Shown: positions 25,604 through 34,017, counted from the stretch's first letter. The stretch is 64,000 bases of DNA from Virgisporangium aurantiacum (GCF_016863635.1 NZ_BOPG01000058.1:62001-126000), one strand, 5' to 3'. Notes: generated by a model from the letters alone, not told the origin. Program-made: numbers and translations.

Positions 25604-26237
25604 TGATGTGCAGCACGCGGTCGGCGAGCGCCATCATCACGGGGTCGTGGGTCGCGACCAGCACCGTCACGCCCTCGGACTCCACTACGCCCTTCAGCAG
25701 CGCCATCACCGCCAGGCCGGTCTCGGCGTCGAGCTGGCCGGTGGGCTCGTCGGCGATCAGCAGCCGCGGCGACGCGGCCAGCGCCCGCGCGATCGCCACC
25801 CGCTGCTGCTGGCCGCCGGACAGCTCGTCGGGCTTCTGGCGGGCGTGGTCGGCGAGGCCGACGAGGTCGAGCAGCGTCGCCACCCGGCGCTCGCGTTCCT
25901 GCGTCGGCATCCGTCCCAGCCGCAGCGGCACACCGACGTTCTCGGCGGCCGACAGCACCGGGATCAGCCCGAACGTCTGGAACACGTAGGCGACCCGTTC
26001 GCGGCGCAGCCGCGACAGGCCGTCGTCGTCGAGGTCGGTCACGGTGACGCCGTCGACCGTTATCGACCCGGTGTCGGGGCGGTCGAGGCCACCGACGACG
26101 TTGAGCAGCGTCGTCTTCCCCGACCCGGACCGGCCGACCAGCGCGGCCATGGTCCCTTCCGCCAGGTGGAACGACACGTCATGGAGCGCTTTCACGGCGC
26201 CGAAACTGCGGCTGACGTTCTCGACTCGAAGGATCAT
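25584..26237 (-). CDS. ABC transporter ATP-binding protein (LolD/MacB type)
   Basis: A 217-residue ATPase. Walker A GRSGSGKT is at 35-42, the Q-loop region is AYVFQTFGLIPVLSAAENV, the signature is DELSGGQQQR, Walker B is LLIADEPTGQLD and the switch His is in VLVATHD. The 'ADEPTGQLD' form and small size are typical of MacB/LolD-type exporters that pair with FtsX-like permeases, as the next two genes encode. The start overlaps the stop of the preceding ATPase gene by four bases (ATGA), marking an operon. Confidence 0.93.
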   Translation of the reverse strand: MILRVENVSRSFGAVKALHDVSFHLAEGTMAALVGRSGSGKTTLLNVVGGLDRPDTGSITVDGVTVTDLDDDGLSRLRRERVAYVFQTFGLIPVLSAAENVGVPLRLGRMPTQERERRVATLLDLVGLADHARQKPDELSGGQQQRVAIARALAASPRLLIADEPTGQLDAETGLAVMALLKGVVESEGVTVLVATHDPVMMALADRVLHISDGRVG

Positions 26238-27100
26238 GCGTCGGGCCGGACCTCGACGCGGTCGGCCTCCAGCGCCAGCCGAACCCGCCGCGTCAGCGCC
26301 AGCGCCTCGCGGTATTCGCGCGGGATCTGGACGCGGCCGGCCCGGTCCATCACCGCGTACTCCTCGGCGATGACGTGCGTGTCGCCGTTCTCGTGCGTGG
26401 TGGTGCGGCGCAATGTCTCGCTGCTGGTGCGCCCGTCACGGATCGCGACCGTCCGTTCCACCTGGCCGCTCACCGCCGGGTCGTGCGTCACGACGACCAC
26501 GGTGACCCCGAACCGCCGGTTCACGTCGCGCAACGCCCCGAACACCTCCTGCGACGTGGCCGTGTCGAGTTCGCCGGTCGGCTCGTCGGCGAACAGCACC
26601 CGCGGTTCGTTCGCGAGGGCGACGGCGATCGCCACCCGCATCTGCTCCCCGCCGGAGAGTTGCGCCGGTCGCCGGTCCTCCGTGTGGGCCACGCCGAGCG
26701 CCTTCAACAGCTCGGTGGTCCGGGTCCGTCTTTTATGGGACGGCGTGCGCGCGGCCGCCATGGGTAGATCGATCATCTGCCGGGCGGTCAGGTAGGGGAC
26801 GAGGTTGCTGGCCGTCTGCTGGCGCACGAACCCGACGGTGTGCCGCCGGTAGTGGACGCGGTCCTTCCGCGACATCGAGAGCAGGTTCCACCGGTCGACC
26901 CGGGCCCGGCCGGCCGTGGGCGCGTCGATGCCGGCGAGAATCGACAGCAGCGTCGACTTGCCCGATCCGGACGCGCCGACGACCGCGACCATCTCCCCCC
27001 GGTCGACCACGAGGTCGAGCCCCTGCAGCGCCTGCACCTCGATCGAGCCGGACTGGTAGATGCGGACCAGGCTCTCGCAGACGATCAGGGCCTCGGACAT
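26234..27100 (-). CDS. ABC transporter ATP-binding protein with C-terminal AbrB-like extension
   Basis: A 288-residue ATPase. Walker A GASGSGKST is near 42-50, the signature is LSGGEQMRVAIA, Walker B is VLFADEPTGELD and the switch is VVVVTHD. After the ATPase core, the last ~40 residues (AVMDRAGRVQIPREYREALA and on to VRLALEADRVEVRPDA) look like a swapped-hairpin SpoVT/AbrB or MazE-type segment, unusual on an ABC ATPase but, as I recall, seen in actinobacterial homologues. It is the first gene of the four-gene transporter operon. ATG 27100 lacks a ribosome site and follows a -10 box by six bases. Confidence 0.88.
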   Translation of the reverse strand: MSEALIVCESLVRIYQSGSIEVQALQGLDLVVDRGEMVAVVGASGSGKSTLLSILAGIDAPTAGRARVDRWNLLSMSRKDRVHYRRHTVGFVRQQTASNLVPYLTARQMIDLPMAAARTPSHKRRTRTTELLKALGVAHTEDRRPAQLSGGEQMRVAIAVALANEPRVLFADEPTGELDTATSQEVFGALRDVNRRFGVTVVVVTHDPAVSGQVERTVAIRDGRTSSETLRRTTTHENGDTHVIAEEYAVMDRAGRVQIPREYREALALTRRVRLALEADRVEVRPDA

Positions 27101-27106
27101 TGTTTG

Positions 27107-27112
27107 ATCTTA
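27107..27112 (-). promoter_or_regulatory. -10 box containing the upstream TAA stop (leaderless start of ABC operon)
   Basis: On the minus strand TAAGAT (27112-27107) begins with the TAA stop of the DUF1444-like gene; six bases (CAAACA) separate it from ATG 27100. It would give the transporter operon its own leaderless mRNA. Confidence 0.5.
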
Positions 27113-28309
27113 TGGCTCGACGGCCTGGGCGCGTAGTGTCGCCAGCTGCTGGTCGGACATCCACTGCGGGGTCCGGTACCGCGGCGGGTACAGCTTCGGG
27201 TGCGGTACCAGGCCGATCGTGTCGACGACGGTCTCGAACGGCACGACGGAGGTGTCGTGGGCCTCGTTGATGACGGCGACGAAGTCGGTCTTCGGCAGCA
27301 GCGTCCAGACGCCCTCGCCCCATGTGGACACCGAGAAGACGCTGCCGTCGTCGCGGGTGCCCACCTGGTAGCCGCCGAAGTAACCGCGGACGTAGCCGTC
27401 GGGTTCGTCCTCGTCGATGTCGAAGTCGTCGTCGAGCTCCGCCTTCTGGGCGTCGTACTCCTTGGAGGCGAGCAGGGTCTCCGACCGGTGCACGGCGTTC
27501 CAGAGCGGGTCGCCGCGGGGAACCGCGAAGGGCACCACGCGTCCGGCGTCGTCGATCGTGTACGCCAGCGGCGACACGTATCTGGCCGACTCGAGGTACT
27601 CCTTCTCGGTGTGTTCAAGGAGGGCCTTGACGGTGTCGGGATCGTCGTCGACGATCGTGAGCCCGCTGCTCCGGTGGGGAGTGAAGGCGACCGGCCGGCC
27701 GCCGATCTTCTCGCCCATCGCGGCCAGCCACCCGTCGACGAGAAGGTGCGAGACCCAGTAGTCGGAGCCGGTCTCGGGCATCCGCAGGATCGCCTTCCGC
27801 TCGAACTTCTCGTCCGGTCGCGGCCAGTTCGCGCGGGTGGCGATGTTCTCACGGGCACGGGCGAACACCTCGTCGGCGCTGACGCCCCACTCGGCGGGCT
27901 GATCGACGTGCACGTACTGCATCTGCTTGGGGTGGTCGATGACGACCATCTCGTTCACGAACAGGTGGAACTCGCGGACGAGCAGCCGGATGCCCTCGTA
28001 CTCGGCCAACTGGGGTGAGTTCAGCACCGGCCGGAGCCGGTCGGCGACCATCTCCCAGGCGGTCAACGACTCCGGGGTGGTGGCCAGGGCGTCGGCGAAC
28101 CGCCTGATCTCGGCGCCCTGTTCGGCCTGCTTCGCACTGCCCCACTCGTGGTACAGGTTGTGGAGGTTGGCGATCCACCCGCCGGCGCCGCCGGGCTTCG
28201 TGTAGCGCAGGCAGAACTCGTCGGCGTCGTATTCGATGTCGGTCCCGCCGGCGACCCGCAGCGCGATGGCCACCTGGCGGGCGAACCGGTCCCTCGCGGC
28301 GTCCCCCAT
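27110..28309 (-). CDS. DUF1444-like protein
   Basis: A 399-residue soluble protein. Blocks such as FCLRYTKPGGAGGWIANLHN, EGIRLLVREFHLFVNEMVVI, and late ARYVSPLAYTIDDAGRVVPF and GDPLWNAVHRSETLL recall the DUF1444 family (Bacillus YtpQ type), whose role is unknown; the assignment is by eye and uncertain. There are no signal peptide or membrane segments. A TACGTT box eight bases before ATG 28309 could serve a leaderless transcript. The TAA stop is reused as part of the next operon's -10 box. Confidence 0.6.
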   Translation of the reverse strand: MGDAARDRFARQVAIALRVAGGTDIEYDADEFCLRYTKPGGAGGWIANLHNLYHEWGSAKQAEQGAEIRRFADALATTPESLTAWEMVADRLRPVLNSPQLAEYEGIRLLVREFHLFVNEMVVIDHPKQMQYVHVDQPAEWGVSADEVFARARENIATRANWPRPDEKFERKAILRMPETGSDYWVSHLLVDGWLAAMGEKIGGRPVAFTPHRSSGLTIVDDDPDTVKALLEHTEKEYLESARYVSPLAYTIDDAGRVVPFAVPRGDPLWNAVHRSETLLASKEYDAQKAELDDDFDIDEDEPDGYVRGYFGGYQVGTRDDGSVFSVSTWGEGVWTLLPKTDFVAVINEAHDTSVVPFETVVDTIGLVPHPKLYPPRYRTPQWMSDQQLATLRAQAVEP

Positions 28310-28328
28310 GGGTGAGGAACGTACCGGA

Positions 28329-29117
28329 TCACTGCCTCCGGTACCGGATCACCCGGCCGTTCAGCGGCTGGGTCGCGCGGGCGTCCCCGTCGGGGAACAG
28401 CCGCCGGAGGCCGGCGATGCCGGTGGCCGCCACGGCCAGCGGCTGCCGCAGCACGAGCCACGACACCGGCTCGGTGAACGGCGCGGTGGTCAGGGATCCC
28501 TGGTACCGGAACGTCGACAGGTCCCTCGGTAGGGCTGTTTTGAGGTCCACTTTTGCGTGTAGGTCCGGGCCGCACTCCTTTGGGAGCGGATCGGGAATGA
28601 CGTCCTTGCGGCCGCCGGGCACGAGGAACAGGCCGAGCACGAGCGTCTCGCCGTCGGGGCCGCTGTGCACGAAGTGCTGCTCCACCGGGTAGCGGTGCCC
28701 GTCGAGGGTGTGCTCGGACGGCGTGTGGAAGTGGTACTGCAGCAGGTCGTAGCGGGTGGTTCCGAGCAGCAGCGCGGCGGCGCCGGCGGGGACGTCGGCC
28801 TGCACGACGTCCTCCTCGCCCCGGGTGGTACAGCTGTCGTCGCGGCTGACGTACCGGACGGTGACGTCGACTCGGCGCGGGTAGTCGAGGTGGAGACGGG
28901 GAAGGTGGGGCGAGGCGACGGCGGTCCGCGAGCGGATGGCGATGGGACTCTGGAACGGCGGCACTTCCGCGCTCGCGGCCCCCGTCGCGCCGCCTGTTGC
29001 TGTCGCCGCCGTTGCGGTCGCGGCTCTCGCCGCTGTCGCCGCGGCCCCCGTTGCCGTCGCCGCCATGGCCGCCGCTGCGGGTATGCCCAGGATCAGCGAT
29101 CGCCTGGAGATCGTCAT
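28329..29117 (-). CDS. Alpha-type carbonic anhydrase, exported
   Basis: A 262-residue protein. The N terminus MTISRRSLILGIPAAAAMA is a Tat-type signal (SRRS), followed by a long Ala/Thr-rich spacer (about residues 20-50). The zinc site is readable as LQYHFHTPSEHTLDGHRYP and then VEQHFVHSG: His-x-His plus a downstream His. PFQSPIAI near the start matches the conserved 'QSPI' of alpha carbonic anhydrases. It would hydrate CO2 to bicarbonate outside the cytoplasm. ATG 29117 follows GGGAG and directly precedes the Tat motif; an upstream in-frame start at 29147 is less likely. Confidence 0.85.
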   Translation of the reverse strand: MTISRRSLILGIPAAAAMAATATGAAATAARAATATAATATGGATGAASAEVPPFQSPIAIRSRTAVASPHLPRLHLDYPRRVDVTVRYVSRDDSCTTRGEEDVVQADVPAGAAALLLGTTRYDLLQYHFHTPSEHTLDGHRYPVEQHFVHSGPDGETLVLGLFLVPGGRKDVIPDPLPKECGPDLHAKVDLKTALPRDLSTFRYQGSLTTAPFTEPVSWLVLRQPLAVAATGIAGLRRLFPDGDARATQPLNGRVIRYRRQ

Positions 29118-29154
29118 TTGTTCACTCCCATCCCTCGATGGGGGCATTTTCCCC

Positions 29155-30933
29155 TTACGTCATCGTGCGACGCCAGACCGCCCATCCCTGGCGCGGCGCG
29201 CCGGCGACGAACGCCATTCCCCACGAACGGCCGTCCCACGACGGTCCGCGCCCCGACGGGTCCCACGGCGCGATGACCACGGTCGCCTGCGGCGGCGGGG
29301 GGACGTTCGCGTCGAAGAAGACGATCGGTGCCCAGTCGACCTCGCGCATGTGGTTGAACAGGTCCGGGAACCGCACCTGCCACGCCTCGGCGACCGTGTC
29401 GCCCGGTCCGAGCTTGAGATCGCGGACGAGCTTCGGTGTGTCGGACGCGTACTGCGGTCCCACCATCGGCATCGTCACCCGCTCCCGGGTCACCTCGGCG
29501 CCCACACCACCGAGCAGCACGAGCACCACGAGCGCCGCGGCCGCCATTGCCTTTCCCGACGCCGTCGGCCGGGCTTTCTCTGATCGACCGATCGCGGTGA
29601 CCAGGAGGCCGCACAGGGCGATGGCGACGATCGTGGGACCCACGAGATCGAGCCGGCTCCACTGCCACGAGAGCAGCGTCGACTCCACGGCGTCGAACGC
29701 GATGAACGGCGTGGGCGGAAGGTCGGCGACGTGGAGGCCGACGACGGCCGCCGAGAACACCATGAGGGCGGCGGTGGCCGTCACCGCCTGGATCCGCCGG
29801 CGCCGGCTGGCCGTGCGCGCGGCGGCGAGCCCCACCAGCAGCCACACCGGGTACAGGAAGTGCAGGTAGCGCGGGTACGCGAAGTAGGTCAGCCGGTGGT
29901 CGGCGAACGGGAGTGACACGGCGCTGCCCGCCGCGATCAGGCCGGTCGCGACGAGCACCGCGAGCAGCGTCAGCGCCCGGGCCTGCCGGCGTCGCACGTC
30001 CCCTATTCCCGCCACGGCCGCGAGGAGCCCGACCAGGCCGAGCCCCAATGTGCCGACGCCCATCGCCCAGAACTGCCCGACGATCCGGGTGACCACGGTG
30101 ACGATCCCCCAGTCGACCGTGAGAGCCGTACCCAACTGGGACCCCGGGCTCACCCCGAGCAGGTGGATCTCGTCGCCGATCCGGGCGAGCAGAACGTTGT
30201 TGAGACTCTTGAGCGCCCCGGCCGCGACGATCGATCCGAGGACCGGCCCGAACGTGACCCGTCGGGCCAGCACCGCGATCAGCATGAGGAACAGGTGTGC
30301 CGCGAGCACCATCGTCCCGCGGACGTGCACGGTGTAGATGAAACCCGCGAGCGCTCCGGACGCGACCGCGTACGCCCAGCGGCGTCCGCGCGTGTCGGCG
30401 GCCAGCCAGCCGTGTCCGAGGACCACCCAGCCGAGGAACAGCGCGGGCAGCACGGCGTCGGTCATCGCCAGGTTCGAATAGAAGGTGACGCCGGGCAGCG
30501 TGGCCGCGGCGAACCCGGCACCGACCGCCCACCGGGTCGGCGTGCCGAGCACCCGGCGCGCGAACAGCGCCGCGAGCGGGAACACCGCCGCGCCGAAGAG
30601 CGCGCTGATCACCTGTGCCCGGTGGAAGATCGCGAACGCGTCGCCCGGCCACCAGTAGGCCGGCGTCAGCAGCAACGGGTAGCCGACCCGCCGGAATTCC
30701 TCGTTCTCCGTCGAGTACCCACCCGGCCCGCCGGTGAGCACGCGGGCGGCGATGAGGTAGCCGTCCTCGTCGGGATGGCCGGCCGGCGCGACGACGCCCC
30801 GCGCGAGCCACAACCGCCAGGCAAGCTGCACCACGAACCCGATCGCGATGACGACGCCGACAGCCATCTTCGGTTTCCGGTGTTCGTCGGCTCTCGCCGG
30901 TGTCTCGTCGACTCTCGCCAGTGTCTGCTGCAT
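29155..30933 (-). CDS. Multi-pass membrane glycosyltransferase-like protein (GT39/PMT type)
   Basis: A 592-residue membrane protein with roughly 10-12 hydrophobic helices, beginning VGVVIAIGFVVQLAWRLWLARG. The first outer loop contains HPDEDGYLIAARVL, where the acidic 'DEDGY' resembles the Asp-Glu catalytic motif of GT-C enzymes such as ArnT/PMT, which use polyprenyl-phosphate sugars. The C-terminal ~120 residues form a soluble outer domain. The acceptor and sugar are unknown. It lies between the secreted repeat protein and the carbonic anhydrase on the same strand; glycosylation of the Thr-rich repeat protein is an attractive but untested idea. Confidence 0.75.
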   Translation of the reverse strand: MQQTLARVDETPARADEHRKPKMAVGVVIAIGFVVQLAWRLWLARGVVAPAGHPDEDGYLIAARVLTGGPGGYSTENEEFRRVGYPLLLTPAYWWPGDAFAIFHRAQVISALFGAAVFPLAALFARRVLGTPTRWAVGAGFAAATLPGVTFYSNLAMTDAVLPALFLGWVVLGHGWLAADTRGRRWAYAVASGALAGFIYTVHVRGTMVLAAHLFLMLIAVLARRVTFGPVLGSIVAAGALKSLNNVLLARIGDEIHLLGVSPGSQLGTALTVDWGIVTVVTRIVGQFWAMGVGTLGLGLVGLLAAVAGIGDVRRRQARALTLLAVLVATGLIAAGSAVSLPFADHRLTYFAYPRYLHFLYPVWLLVGLAAARTASRRRRIQAVTATAALMVFSAAVVGLHVADLPPTPFIAFDAVESTLLSWQWSRLDLVGPTIVAIALCGLLVTAIGRSEKARPTASGKAMAAAALVVLVLLGGVGAEVTRERVTMPMVGPQYASDTPKLVRDLKLGPGDTVAEAWQVRFPDLFNHMREVDWAPIVFFDANVPPPPQATVVIAPWDPSGRGPSWDGRSWGMAFVAGAPRQGWAVWRRTMT

Positions 30934-31024
30934 GGTCCCGTCCCCGGATGCCGGCCGGTCCGGCCGGGCCGCGCCACGGGGCGGGCCCGACCGGATCCGG
31001 CGACGGTCGTCGATCAGTGGTGGG

Positions 31025-32347
31025 TCAGTACGCGCACAGCGCGGTGAGCGTCCCGGGGCCGGTCACGCGCGGGTCCGGGTGGCTGATCACCAGCTGGGCC
31101 GAGTGGCCCTTGCCGGTCACCGTGAGGGCACGCAGCCGCCCCTGGTTGGAGATAATGACGGTGCCGAGCGAGCTGACCTCGGAATCCTCGTCGCACCGGG
31201 TCGAGACCCGGACCGTCCCGTCCGGGTCCTGGTCGGCGGACCGGTTGATCGCGGTGGTGCCGAAGTCCGAGCGCGTGCAGAGCGCGATCACGGCGACATC
31301 CTGCGGCAACGGCGTAAAGGCGACGATCCCGTTGATCGGACCGGTCCCGCCACCCCCGGTCGGGTATCCACCGGTGGGGTATCCACCCGTGCCGGTCGGG
31401 TAGCCGCCGGTCGGGTAGCCCCCGGTCGGGTAGCCCCCGGTCGGGTATCCGCCGGTGCCGGTGGGGTAGCCGCCGGTGGGGTATCCGCCGGTCGGGTATC
31501 CACCCGTGCCGGTGGGGTATCCGCCAGTGGGGTAGCCACCGGTGGGGTAGCCGCCAGTGGGGTACGAGCCGGTCCCTGTCGGGTAGCCCCCGGTCGGGTA
31601 CGAGCCTGTGCCGGTGGGGTAGCCGCCGGTCGGGTAGGAACCGGTGCCGGTGGGGTAGGAGCCGGTGGCAGTGGGGTAGTCGCCGGTCGGGTACGAGCCG
31701 GTCCCTGTCGGGTAGCCCCCGGTGGGGTATCCGCCAGTGCTGGTCGGGTATCCGCCCGTGCTCGTCGGCCAACCGCCGGTCCCCGGGGGATAGCCGCCGG
31801 TGCCGGTCGGCCAGCCGCCCGGGCTACCACCACGAAGCACCTCGATCGCGTTCAGCCGCCCGTCGCCGCCGGCCGCCCAGCCGAAGCCGATCAGCTGCCG
31901 CCCCGGCGAACACACCGCGGCCGCCACGGTGCTACCCGTCCGCGCCACCGACGTCTGCGCGACGATCTGCGCCGAGTCCTTGACGCACACGGCCTGCACG
32001 CGCAGCGTCCACGACGATGTCACCGGCGCCGACGCGGTTCCCCGCGCCGTGGCCGTCCGGCCCTCCGGCCACATCTTGGTGATCCGCACACTCTCGAAGC
32101 CGCTGAGCTCGGCCGAGACACCCACCGCGGTGTACCCGCGGTCACACGACGCCGACACCGACGCATCCTGGTTCCGCGTGGTGATCGAGTTCGCCGCCGT
32201 CAGTTCCGGGGCCGCCGACGCCGCCGCACGCAGGGCGAACGGCAGTACCGCCATGGTCACCACCGCCGTCACCGTCCCCGCGGTCAGCAGCGCACGTCTG
32301 GGTTTGCGCAGCAGTTCACGCATGCGGGCGGTCATGCCCTGTGTCAT
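31025..32347 (-). CDS. Secreted protein with Tyr-Pro-Thr-Gly repeat linker
   Basis: A 440-residue exported protein. A signal/anchor helix is at about 20-45 (LLTAGTVTAVVTMAVLPFAL). A Cys-containing beta domain follows (SASCDRGYTAVGVSAEL ... SSWTLRVQAVCV). Residues 179-330 are a low-complexity stretch of Y-P-T-G-G and Y-P-T-G-T-G-[GS] units, and a second Cys-containing domain follows (DFGTTAINRSADQDP ... VSTRCDEDSE) ending LTALCAY. ATG 32347 has GGAGGACC upstream. The two end domains look related and resemble the frameshifted protein at 6558-7090. The role is probably at the cell surface; function unknown. Confidence 0.8.
   Translation of the reverse strand: MTQGMTARMRELLRKPRRALLTAGTVTAVVTMAVLPFALRAAASAAPELTAANSITTRNQDASVSASCDRGYTAVGVSAELSGFESVRITKMWPEGRTATARGTASAPVTSSWTLRVQAVCVKDSAQIVAQTSVARTGSTVAAAVCSPGRQLIGFGWAAGGDGRLNAIEVLRGGSPGGWPTGTGGYPPGTGGWPTSTGGYPTSTGGYPTGGYPTGTGSYPTGDYPTATGSYPTGTGSYPTGGYPTGTGSYPTGGYPTGTGSYPTGGYPTGGYPTGGYPTGTGGYPTGGYPTGGYPTGTGGYPTGGYPTGGYPTGGYPTGTGGYPTGGYPTGGGGTGPINGIVAFTPLPQDVAVIALCTRSDFGTTAINRSADQDPDGTVRVSTRCDEDSEVSSLGTVIISNQGRLRALTVTGKGHSAQLVISHPDPRVTGPGTLTALCAY
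31358..31813 (-). repeat. Degenerate tandem repeat encoding Tyr-Pro-Thr-Gly units
   Basis: About 150 codons of 12- and 18-base units, recognisable on the plus strand as GTCGGGTA(G/T)CC-type words separated by CCGGTG or CCCGT. Nearly all changes are silent, so the repeat is kept at the protein level. It is prone to length change. Confidence 0.85.
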
Positions 32348-32490
32348 CTCGGTCCTCCGTGAGTGTTCGATCGGTGAAAGTCACCGTCTACAGCCGCTAC
32401 ACGTGGGACCAGGGGAGGCGGATGCACCGCGCCCATGTCGTCCATCGGACGCAACCGGCACGCGCCTCAAAGCGTTGGCACCTTCCCAGC
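32348..32490. other. First part of the 447-base region between divergent genes
   Basis: This stretch carries the GGAGG ribosome site and leader of the minus-strand repeat-protein gene and no convincing coding sequence. The rest of the 447 bases, up to 32794, is described in the next two entries plus a short non-coding lead into the ADP-ribosylglycohydrolase gene. Composition drops in GC around 32500-32570. Confidence 0.5.
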
Positions 32491-32552
32491 AACACAGTCC
32501 ACTGTGGACTGTGTTGTTTGATATAGGCTTAGGAATTATTGTCGTACGTACG
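32491..32552 (+). promoter_or_regulatory. Perfect inverted repeat overlapping a promoter
   Basis: AACACAGTCCAC (32491-32502) and GTGGACTGTGTT (32504-32515) are perfect 12-base arms around one base. They run into TTGTTT (-35, 32514-32519), 17 bases, and TATTGT (-10, 32537-32542). A second self-complementary word, CGTACGTACG, lies at 32543-32552, just at the predicted start of transcription. This is a textbook repressible promoter. Confidence 0.6.
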
Positions 32553-32559
32553 TGCGAAC

Positions 32560-32706
32560 ATGGCGGGTATGGAAGACCGCCTCGAACCCCTCCTCACCGC
32601 ACACCCCTGGGCACAATCACCCGACCAGAACGTCGCCAACCTCGCCAACCTCGACAACTCGTGCTCGACGGAGACAGCCAGCAACCGCTACCACAGACGC
32701 GAGTGA
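32560..32706 (+). CDS. Small ORF under a palindromic promoter
   Basis: A 48-codon reading frame from ATG 32560 (second in-frame ATG at 32569) to TGA 32706. The product begins MAGMEDRLEPLLTAHPWAQ and contains VANLANLDNS. I do not recognise it. Its codons end in A more often than those of its neighbours, as in mobile or recently acquired actinobacterial DNA. The support is mostly the promoter 18 bases upstream. It may be a short regulatory peptide, or the remnant of a longer mobile-element gene. Confidence 0.4.
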   Translation: MAGMEDRLEPLLTAHPWAQSPDQNVANLANLDNSCSTETASNRYHRRE

Positions 32707-32794
32707 TGACACCGGACCGAACCGCAACACCCCACGCCACAGCAGAAGCCACGCCTCGACTCGCCCGCTACGCTCCGTCGAAGGGGGTGGACGG

Positions 32795-33799
32795 GTGACG
32801 GTGTCGATGGCCGCGTCGGGGTGTCTGTTCGGGTTGGCGTACGGAGACGCGCTGGGAAAGCCGACGGAGTTCCTGTCCGTCGCCGAGATCCGGCGTCGTT
32901 ACGGCGACGGCGGGCCGCGCGAGCTCACCGGTGATCCGGCGCTGGTCACCGACGATACCCAGATGACGATCGCGGTCGGGCGGGCGTTGCTCGACGTTTC
33001 CGGTCCGCCGGCGCCCGCGGTGCCGGAACCGTTGCTGCGGGCCAGGTTCCTCGAGTGGGCGGCCAGCCCCGAGAACAACCGCGCGCCCGGGATGACCTGC
33101 CTGCGCGCCTGCGGCGAACTTGCCCGCGGCGTGCCGTGGGTGCGGGCGACCGTCGTCGGGTCGAAGGGGTGTGGCGCGAACATGCGGGTCGCGCCGGTCG
33201 GCCTGGTCGCCGGGTACGACGTCGACACGCTGGCCGGCGTCGCGCAGCTGCAGGCCGCCCTGACGCACGGGCACCCGACCGCGCTGGCGGCGAGCGAGTT
33301 GACGGCGTACGCCGTCCGCGTTCTTCGAGACGGCCTTGCGCCGGCCGACGTGCCGGCGGCCCTGCGCGACCGCTGCCACGAGCAGCGCACGACCTACCGC
33401 GCCGACTGGCTGGGCGACGACCTCTGGCGGCAACCCGCGATCGACACACCGGTCACCTTCATCAGCCGCGGCTGGGACGAGTGCCTCGACGTCCTCGACC
33501 GCCTCGACGTCGCCCTCGGCCTCGCCGACGACGGCGGGGACCCGTGCCGGGTCACCGGCGAAGGCTGGATCGCCGAGGAGGCCATGGCCACCGCCCTCCT
33601 GTGCGCGATCCGCCACGCCGACGACCCGGTGGCCGCGCTGGCGCGCGCTGCCACCACGTCCGGCGACTCCGACTCCATCGCCTGCCTGGCCGGCGCGTTC
33701 CTCGGCGCGGCGTACGGCATGACGGTATGGCCGCCGGAGTGGCTCGACCGCATCGAGTACGCAGCGGACCTCGCGACGCTGGGCCGCGCCTGGGACTAG
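32795..33799 (+). CDS. ADP-ribosylglycohydrolase family protein
   Basis: A 334-residue protein. GCLFGLAYGDALGKPTEF at the N terminus, VTDDTQMTIAVGRALL with the metal-binding Thr-Asp-Asp, and the C-terminal TSGDSDSIACLAGAFLGAAYG (second metal motif, GDSDS in place of GDTDS) are the hallmarks of DraG/ARH hydrolases that remove ADP-ribose from proteins or small molecules with Mg ions. GTG 32795 follows AAGGGGG by eight bases; the internal ATG at 32807 is less likely. No partner ADP-ribosyltransferase is visible in the window. Confidence 0.9.
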   Translation: MTVSMAASGCLFGLAYGDALGKPTEFLSVAEIRRRYGDGGPRELTGDPALVTDDTQMTIAVGRALLDVSGPPAPAVPEPLLRARFLEWAASPENNRAPGMTCLRACGELARGVPWVRATVVGSKGCGANMRVAPVGLVAGYDVDTLAGVAQLQAALTHGHPTALAASELTAYAVRVLRDGLAPADVPAALRDRCHEQRTTYRADWLGDDLWRQPAIDTPVTFISRGWDECLDVLDRLDVALGLADDGGDPCRVTGEGWIAEEAMATALLCAIRHADDPVAALARAATTSGDSDSIACLAGAFLGAAYGMTVWPPEWLDRIEYAADLATLGRAWD

Positions 33800-33856
33800 T
33801 AGGACACCGGGCCGCGCTCGGGACCGATAGACGCCGCGCCTCGGATCAAGGCGCCG

Positions 33857-33879
33857 GCCCCGGACCGAAGCGCCGGGGC
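33857..33879 (+). terminator. Hairpin downstream of the ADP-ribosylglycohydrolase gene
   Basis: GCCCCGG (33857-33863) pairs with CCGGGGC (33873-33879) across nine bases, 58 bases after the stop. There is no U-run, as usual in this GC range. Confidence 0.35.
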
Positions 33880-34017
33880 GTCGGAGTTGAGGCACAGGCC
33901 GGCCGGCCCTCGGCGGAAGGCTGAGTTCGCGACCTTGCGCGGGCGGGCGTAGCGTCAGCAGGAGGCCACACGACGAGCGCGCGCGTCACCGGAACTCTCC
34001 GGAAGGAGCGCTGAATC

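Noticed and set aside
31358..31813. Repeat array that might be taken for CRISPR
   Set aside because: Units are 12-18 bases with no spacers, mostly silent changes, and all in one reading frame coding Tyr-Pro-Thr-Gly.
30848..32362. Long plus-strand frame across the repeat-protein gene
   Set aside because: It is the complement of the tandem repeat and gives only low-complexity Gly/Arg/Val; the minus strand has the signal peptide, ribosome site and Cys domains.
33846..34017. Possible small gene between the ADP-ribosylglycohydrolase and fdhA
   Set aside because: No start with a ribosome site and no codon bias; the region fits terminator plus promoter.
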